In this document: positions 58,940-64,000 of the stretch, one piece after another
How positions within the stretch are numbered: position 1 is the stretch's first letter
How the letters are laid out: the number at the start of each line of letters is the position of its first letter
Assembly (NCBI GenBank): GCA_963682025.1
Contig: OY821519.1
Span: 104,418,480 to 104,482,479 of the forward strand
DNA: 64,000 nt
From: Cordilura impudica
Lineage: Eukaryota > Arthropoda > Insecta > Diptera > Scathophagidae
Reading direction: 5' to 3'
Program-made: the position numbers and the translations under genes
Notes under the pieces: generated by a model
The model's database searches: none
What the model was told of the DNA's origin: nothing
What the model saw: only the letters and a program-made list of their open reading frames with translations

Positions 58940-60160
58940 AAGGAGACGGACTTTTTAAGAAAAATTCCTTTTTCAAAATTAATTTTTTAATCTTTTCTTT
59001 TTTAAAAAAATTTACTTATTTTTCTAAAGAGAAAGCACTTTTTAAGAAAAGCTTTTTTCAATAAAAGTTACGTTTTTAATACAAGGTTCTTTTAAATTAG
59101 GGTGCTTTTTAAAGAAAAAGTACTTTTTTAAGAAAACGTTCTTTTTATGAAAATATAATTTTTAAAGAAAATGTACTTTTTAAAGACAAGGTACTTTTTA
59201 TTTAAAAATTACTTTTTTAATAAATGGTACTTTTTAATATAAGACACTTTTTAATATTAGGTACTTTTTTAGTAAAAGGTACTCTTTAAGAAGAGGCACT
59301 TTCTTAATAAAAAGTAAAGTAAATTTGATAAAAAGTACTTTTTAATGAAAGATGCTTTTTTTAGTAAACCGCATATTTTATAAAAGGTGCTTTTCAATAA
59401 AAGGCACTTTTTAATAAGAGGCACTTTTTTAATAAAAGGTTTTTTTTTAATTAAATACACTTCTTAAATAAAGGACTTAAAAAACGCTTTTTTTAATAAA
59501 AAGGTACTTTTTAAGTAAAATGTACTGTTTTATAGAAGGTACTGTGTTAATAAAATGTAGTTTTTTAATAAAAGATACCTTTTAATAATACGTGCGTTTG
59601 AATAATAAGCAATTTTTAATAAAAGGTACTTTTTAATAAAAGGTACATTTTTAACAAAGGGTACTTTTTTAATAAAAGTTAATATTTTAATAAAACGAAT
59701 TTTCTTAATAAAACGTAGTTTTAAATAAAAGGCACTTTTTTAATAAAAGGTACTTTGTAATAAAAGGTACTTTTTTAATAAAAAGTAGTTTTTCAATAAA
59801 AGGTACTTTTTTAACAAAGGATACTTTTTAATAAAAGGTACTATTTTAATAAAATGAACTTCTTAATAAAAGGTATTTTTTAATAAAAGGTACTTTTTTA
59901 GTAAAAGGTACTTAAAAACATTTTTTTAATAATATGTAGTTTTTTAATAAAAGGTACCTTTTAGTAATAGGTACTTTTTAATAAAAGGTACTTTTTAATA
60001 AAAGGTACTTTTTAATAAAAGGTACATTTTTAACAAACGGTACTTTTTTAATAAAGGGTACTATTTTAATAAAATGAACTTTCTTAATAAAAGGTACTAT
60101 TTTAATAAGAAGCACTTTTTTAATAAATTGTAATATTTTTGATAAAAGGTACTATTTTAA
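58940..60160. repeat. 17-18 bp minisatellite, block 1
   Basis: About 65-70 degenerate copies of ttttttaataaaaggtac in tandem, with frequent length variants and single changes. Units are more diverged at the left end (58940-59200), more regular after 59600. The minus-strand frame at 59269-59460 is a translated repeat. Confidence 0.92.
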
Positions 60161-60943
60161 TGTATCTAATGTATCGATTTGTGAGTCGACGAGGACTGCC
60201 TAATAAGGTGATGTCTGATAACGGAACCAATTTCGTTGGTGCAGAAAGCTCGCTCAGAAAAGAGTATGAAGAGTTCCTCAAAACCATTTCAACAGACCTC
60301 GCAGCCAAATACTCCTCTCATGGGTTTAAGTGGTCGTTTATTCCTCCAAACGCTCCACACATGGGCGGATTATGGGAAGCAGGCGTGAATTCATTTAAAA
60401 TGCATTTTAAAAAGGTTTCCCAAAACCAAAAGTTCACTTTCGAGGAGCTCACCACTCTTTTAACTAGAATAGAATCTGTCTTAAACTCTCGTCCACTTTC
60501 GCCCATGACAGATGACCCACATGAACTATTGGCTCTCACTCCCGGCACATGAACTATTGGCTCTCACTCCCGGTCATTTCATACGTTTCACCCATTTGAT
60601 TTCTATACCAGAAGTGTGCGTGGACTCAATGTTACTAAGAAATCGTTGGGAAAAACTTAAATATATTCAATACCAATTCGCTCAAAGATGGAAAGATGAA
60701 TATCTAAAAGAGCTGCAACGAAGATACAAATGGCAACATCAAGAGGAAAATGTGAAAGTAGGCCAGGTCGTTGTTATTAAAGATGATCTCCCCCTCCCTG
60801 TGAATGGAGATTAGGCCGAATTGTTCAAATTTATCCTGGAACCGATGGTTTAGTACGCGTGGCAGACATTAGGACTCAAACTGGAATTGTCACTAGAGCT
60901 ATTGTAAAACTTTGCATTCTTCCCATTGACCCATCCCAAAATT
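60161..60943 (+). pseudogene. BEL/Pao element 2, integrase C-terminus and DUF5641
   Basis: Starts inside the integrase: RFVSRRGLPNKVMSDNGTNF near 60180, then WSFIPPNAPHMGGLWEAGVN (60330-60390) with the catalytic Glu block GLWE, and RIESVLNSRPLSPM. A 28-bp tandem duplication at 60518-60573 shifts the frame. The C-terminal DUF5641-like part follows (RNRWEKLKYIQYQFAQRWKD, near 60640) with a further frameshift near 60800, ending with VKLCILPIDPSQN at 60943. Everything upstream of mid-integrase is missing; the minisatellite abuts. Confidence 0.88.
60518..60573. repeat. 28-bp tandem duplication in BEL 2
   Basis: Two perfect adjacent copies of a 28-bp unit beginning cacatgaactattggctctc. 28 is not a multiple of 3, so the duplication shifts the frame. 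Confidence 0.95.
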
Positions 60944-61049
60944 AATAACACACTTGTCTCTCCTTCCACACTTACACTACACAATACACAACTTTTATAA
61001 TTTTTTTCACAAATTTACTTTTTTTTTCCCCATATTAATAGTCTTTTTT

Positions 61050-61556
61050 CCACAGGGCCCCAAGAAACCCGGCAATTCATCAATGCCTCATTTGCAGACG
61101 CTAACACGGTATTGTTTGCGGTATTGCAAACAATTTTTAACAATGAGCATTGAAGGTCGCCGTCGAGTGGTACGCCAGCACGGTTACTTTACGAATTGTT
61201 TGGCACGATCGCACCGAAGTAACGACTGTATCTCGGCGGACGTTTGTCAGATATGTGGGTGGGAGCATCACACACTGTTGCATATCGGGCAGCGACGATG
61301 TTTGCACCAACAACCAAATCGTCGACAACCAGCTGAACTGCCCCGACGTAGTTCAATTCAACAACGACTTTCACAGCCACAACGGAATCAACAACGTAAT
61401 TTGCCACAAAGACAGTCACGAGTAGATAGAAGTGCCCAATCCTACAGACGCCAAATGCCTCAAAATCATCGTGATGTTAGTACTACACCAAACAACACTC
61501 GATACATATTGCGTAAAGCCTTACGCGCACTTACCATGCTTGAAAAGAACCTTTAG
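61050..61556 (+). CDS. BEL 2 third ORF with Gag-like zinc-knuckle motif
   Basis: Open frame continuous to 61556. A strong acceptor-like site (ttttttccacag, ending about 61056) precedes GPKKPGNSSMPHLQTLTRYC. Then RRRVVRQHGYFTNCLARSHR, SNDCISADVCQICG and WEHHTLLH form a C..C....H....C plus C..C...HH knuckle of the kind found in insect retroelement Gag proteins. A Q/R-rich tail follows to KALRALTMLEKNL. The ORF lies after pol and directly before the polypurine tract, where an env or accessory ORF would be. Role unknown; RNA binding is likely from the motif. Confidence 0.55.
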   Translation, partial: PQGPKKPGNSSMPHLQTLTRYCLRYCKQFLTMSIEGRRRVVRQHGYFTNCLARSHRSNDCISADVCQICGWEHHTLLHIGQRRCLHQQPNRRQPAELPRRSSIQQRLSQPQRNQQRNLPQRQSRVDRSAQSYRRQMPQNHRDVSTTPNNTRYILRKALRALTMLEKNL

Positions 61557-61580
61557 TGGATTTCTATTGGCTACTAAGCC

Positions 61581-61593
61581 AAGGGCGGCAGGA
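61581..61593 (+). other. BEL 2 polypurine tract
   Basis: aagggcggcagga directly before TGTTCACGATTG, the probable start of the 3' LTR. Confidence 0.65.
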
Positions 61594-62240
61594 TGTTCAC
61601 GATTGTTCACCACTCTGCCAATTTCTTTGTCTTCAATTGTTCCAATGGATTTTTTAAATTTATAAAATATTATTACTACTAATATTCTTATTAATGTAAC
61701 ACTTTGTAACACTTAAAATATCATTACCATTTTTTGTCACTATTTGAATTTGGCAACAGTCATTATACAGTATTATCATAACATGAATTGTAACAGATTA
61801 ACCCCAATTTTTATATTTTATATATGACACTTATTGGCTTCTCCTTTCTATCCTCGTTTTGAGTGCCATTTTTTTGCTTTTGTAACGGAGCCACCTGTGA
61901 AGATGACTCGTACGTTTTTTTTTTTATTATTATCCGTCTAGCTCTCAACTACGACACACTCAAACTACAGCACTCAAACCGAAGATAGAAGGAGGTCTCT
62001 ACCATATTGGAAACATAATTTACAAACTTATATTGGATTTATTTATCAAAAGCTGAATTTAAATAAAATATGTAAGTTATTACACATCCCAAACCAATCC
62101 CAATCTCCTTTACTAATTCCAAATTAGGTGCACCTCAATCATACATTAGTATGTACATATTTCACTGAACAATTTCAACCTAACCAGACATACATAAGTA
62201 TGTACTCATAAAAGTGGAATTGTCCCTTCAATTTTACTCA
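61594..62240 (+). repeat. BEL 2 probable 3' LTR
   Basis: Begins tgttcacgattgttcaccac after the polypurine tract and probably ends ...ttttactca at 62240, just before the minisatellite resumes. About 647 bp, no coding content. No second LTR is in the window, so the right boundary rests only on the CA ending and the return of the minisatellite. Confidence 0.5.
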
Positions 62241-62248
62241 ACCTTCTT

Positions 62249-62450
62249 AATAAAATTACTTTTTTAATGAAAGGTACCTTCTTAATAAAAGTACTTTTTT
62301 AATAAAAATACTTTTTTAATAAAAGTACTTTTTTAATAAAAGTACTTTTTTAATAATAGGTACTTTTTAGTAAAATTAAAAGTAATGAAAATGTACTTTT
62401 TAAATAAAATGTACTTTTTAATAAAAAGTACTTTTTAAATGAAAGGAATT
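62249..62450. repeat. 17-18 bp minisatellite, block 2
   Basis: About 10-12 copies of the ttttttaataaaagtac unit, the same unit as block 1. The BEL 2 remnant separates the two blocks. Confidence 0.9.
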
Positions 62451-62489
62451 TTTTTTAGAGAATGGTGTTTTTTTAGTTAAAGATATTTT

Positions 62490-62780
62490 TTGTCTTCACA
62501 ATTATTTATAAAAACTCTATCAAAACGAAATGAAGGAAGATTTCAATCGTGATCCTAAAGCATTTTACAATTTTATTAACTCCAAAAGAAAAACTAATAG
62601 GTATCCATCTGTAATAATATTTAACAATAGCGAATCTAGTGATGATACTACAAAAATTAAATGGTTTGCAGACTTCTTTGCTAGTACGTATTCTGTTGAT
62701 CAATACTGTTCCAACAGCTATTTATATCCATTAAACACAAATCAAGCGATATATTTTCCCCTAACTCATAGGTTCCGTGG
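62490..62780 (+). pseudogene. LINE fragment (same family as 29491-32245)
   Basis: Linker region between endonuclease and RT: KEDFNRDPKAFYNFINSKRK, then SSDDTTKIKWFADFFASTYS and QYCSNSYLYPLNTNQAI. The last two match the inserted LINE at 31037-31255 (FAHFFASTYPVAQYCSNSYS). RT is absent. Confidence 0.82.
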
Positions 62781-63930
62781 CTTTATTATTATCATATTTT
62801 ATGTATGTCAAGATTTTTTCGGCCTCACTCTTTTATTTAAAGATAAGTAAAATGAATTGTTACAAGAAAAATAGAATGAAGCAAAATAACAAAGTAAGCA
62901 AAGCATTTTTGAAATATATTTGATTAATTAAATTTTTAGTGAGTTTATTTTAGCATTAAATTTTTCTTATCCTCATTTCGAACGATATAACAATGTTATT
63001 CTGTCGATGTTGTTAAAGCAGCTGGCCAAAAATTTGTAAATTTTATTTATTTTTTGTTTTCGTTAATTAGTGATTTCTGTGGAACTCGAATTTGTTCGTT
63101 CTTTTACAAAATACAAGTTACTAAATTTCACATTTCTATATAATCTGATTAAATTGAAAAATAGGTATCACAATTGTGTTATTCAGGCACAACATCACAT
63201 TTTTTCTATCCTCACGGCTGTGAGATCTTATTTTTTTCCTCAGTAGACGATAACGTTGGGGCTGCATTGGCGATTTGAGACCACTATCATATTGACTTTA
63301 GTGATGAAGACGAATTGACGGATGAAATTTGGACCCCCGCAATCACAATTCCTGAAAACTAAAGTGACGATTATTGTGTTATTTGGCTAATATGCCTTTG
63401 TTTCTTTTATTTCAAAATAAGCTAATATGGCCTAAGAGTTTTAATGTAAATAAAACTGCATTTAAATTACACTTCTTTCCGACATTTCGTCAATTCTTTG
63501 TTGACTTTTTCAAGGAACTTAGTAACATGAGTTTTATTTATCACCTTTAAAAATGAAATTAATTTACATACAATATAAAAAACAAAAATTACATTGAACA
63601 TATATTAATAACAAGTACTCAGCTTAAAATAATATCACAGTAAAGTTATTGTACTGCAACCTTGTAGCTGCAACTGACGAACATTCGAGCGACGCACAAT
63701 GGCGCCCTTACAACAAATGAAGTTCAAAAATCAAAAATTTCATGTGAGCTTACGATATTTCGCATAAACTGATCTTATAGGACATTGCTCAAAGATAACA
63801 AATTTGGTACCTCCAATGCAATCAGATTTTCAGAAGATATAACCCTTCAAAATTGACCGATTTTCGGTATTCAAAATAAAAAAAAACACAATATTTAAGA
63901 AATTTGATCCAGTTTTAGGTGCAATATAAA
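62781..63930. other. AT-rich stretch with a possible coding scrap
   Basis: At 63244-63361, after a cctcag acceptor-like site, the plus strand reads DDNVGAALAI, a stop, then FSDEDELTDEIWTPAITIPEN to a stop. The acidic text recalls transposase N-termini, but no assignment is possible. The rest shows nothing. Confidence 0.35.
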
Positions 63931-64000
63931 ACAAGTAAGAGAATTATAGTCGGTCTATACCGACTATACGATACCCTATACCATGCGTTTAGAAACCCTA
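63931..64000 (+). mobile_element. mini-me/DINE-1-like element, 5' end at window edge
   Basis: acaagtaagagaattatagt, the palindrome with one mismatch (tagtcggtctataccgacta) and ataccctataccatgcgttt match the 5' end of the 21014 copy. It continues beyond the window. Confidence 0.92.

Noticed and set aside
59269..59460. Minus-strand frame rich in K, F and L
   Set aside because: Translated 18-bp minisatellite.
61137..61425. Several overlapping frames opposite and within the zinc-knuckle ORF
   Set aside because: Shadows of the zinc-knuckle frame, which alone has a recognisable motif.

Overview
The window looks like repeat-rich, AT-rich nuclear DNA of a brachyceran fly. A calyptrate such as a blow fly or house fly relative is my best guess, but that is inference. 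The reasons are a pure 7-bp AT satellite, many copies of a mini-me/DINE-1-like element with (GTCY)n microsatellites, fly-type non-LTR elements, BEL/Pao and piggyBac elements, and 58-65 bp GT-AG introns. I see no bacterial operons, CRISPR array, tRNA or rRNA. Almost every coding stretch is a transposable-element gene or its relic. Only one or two short exon candidates near 57.7-58.9 kb might be host genes.

Layout: 1-7690 is an (ATATTAA)n satellite that runs off the left edge. 7693-9575 is a broken LINE, and 9578-17370 is a mosaic of mini-me-like copies, a transposase-like pseudogene with a recognisable intron (13490-14340) and other repeats. 18894-19569 is a TTAA-flanked non-autonomous element. 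20728-21980 is an interspersed repeat split by a full-length mini-me copy. 22365-24360 is another repeat family split by a 5'-truncated LINE. 25190-27955 holds a mini-me copy and a piggyBac relic. 28075-28996 is a second uncharacterised transposase-like pseudogene. 29268-32870 is a LINE inserted inside another LINE, with a CATAT target duplication. 33205-33695 is a Helitron Rep relic.

34591-42226 is a piggyBac element (TTAA, matching TIRs) containing a very young BEL/Pao retrotransposon (LTRs differ at 1 of 162 positions, ATATA duplication). 42384-44215 is a hAT relic fused to a 1.1-kb polypyrimidine array. 46037-48528 is a nearly complete piggyBac with three exons, TTAA ends and a lesion over a catalytic motif. 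50745-50985 is a MULE-like relic, 51840-52216 a foldback element, and 52828-55154 a TTAA-flanked transposon with long inverted arms. 55300-57262 holds inverted repeats and a MITE. 58940-60160 and 62249-62450 are an 18-bp minisatellite split by the 3' end of a second BEL element with a zinc-knuckle ORF after pol. 62490-62780 is a third LINE fragment, and 63931 to the end is the start of another mini-me copy.

The elements do not cooperate as a pathway. Their relationships are insertional: at least five nestings can be read from junctions, and they give a relative chronology (BEL inside piggyBac is youngest; the satellite, hAT and Helitron relics look old). Several transposases have lost catalytic residues, so movement of the youngest copies would have depended on helpers elsewhere. 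Family names for the two uncharacterised transposase-like relics and the 52.8-kb element rest on remembered resemblance and were not searched.
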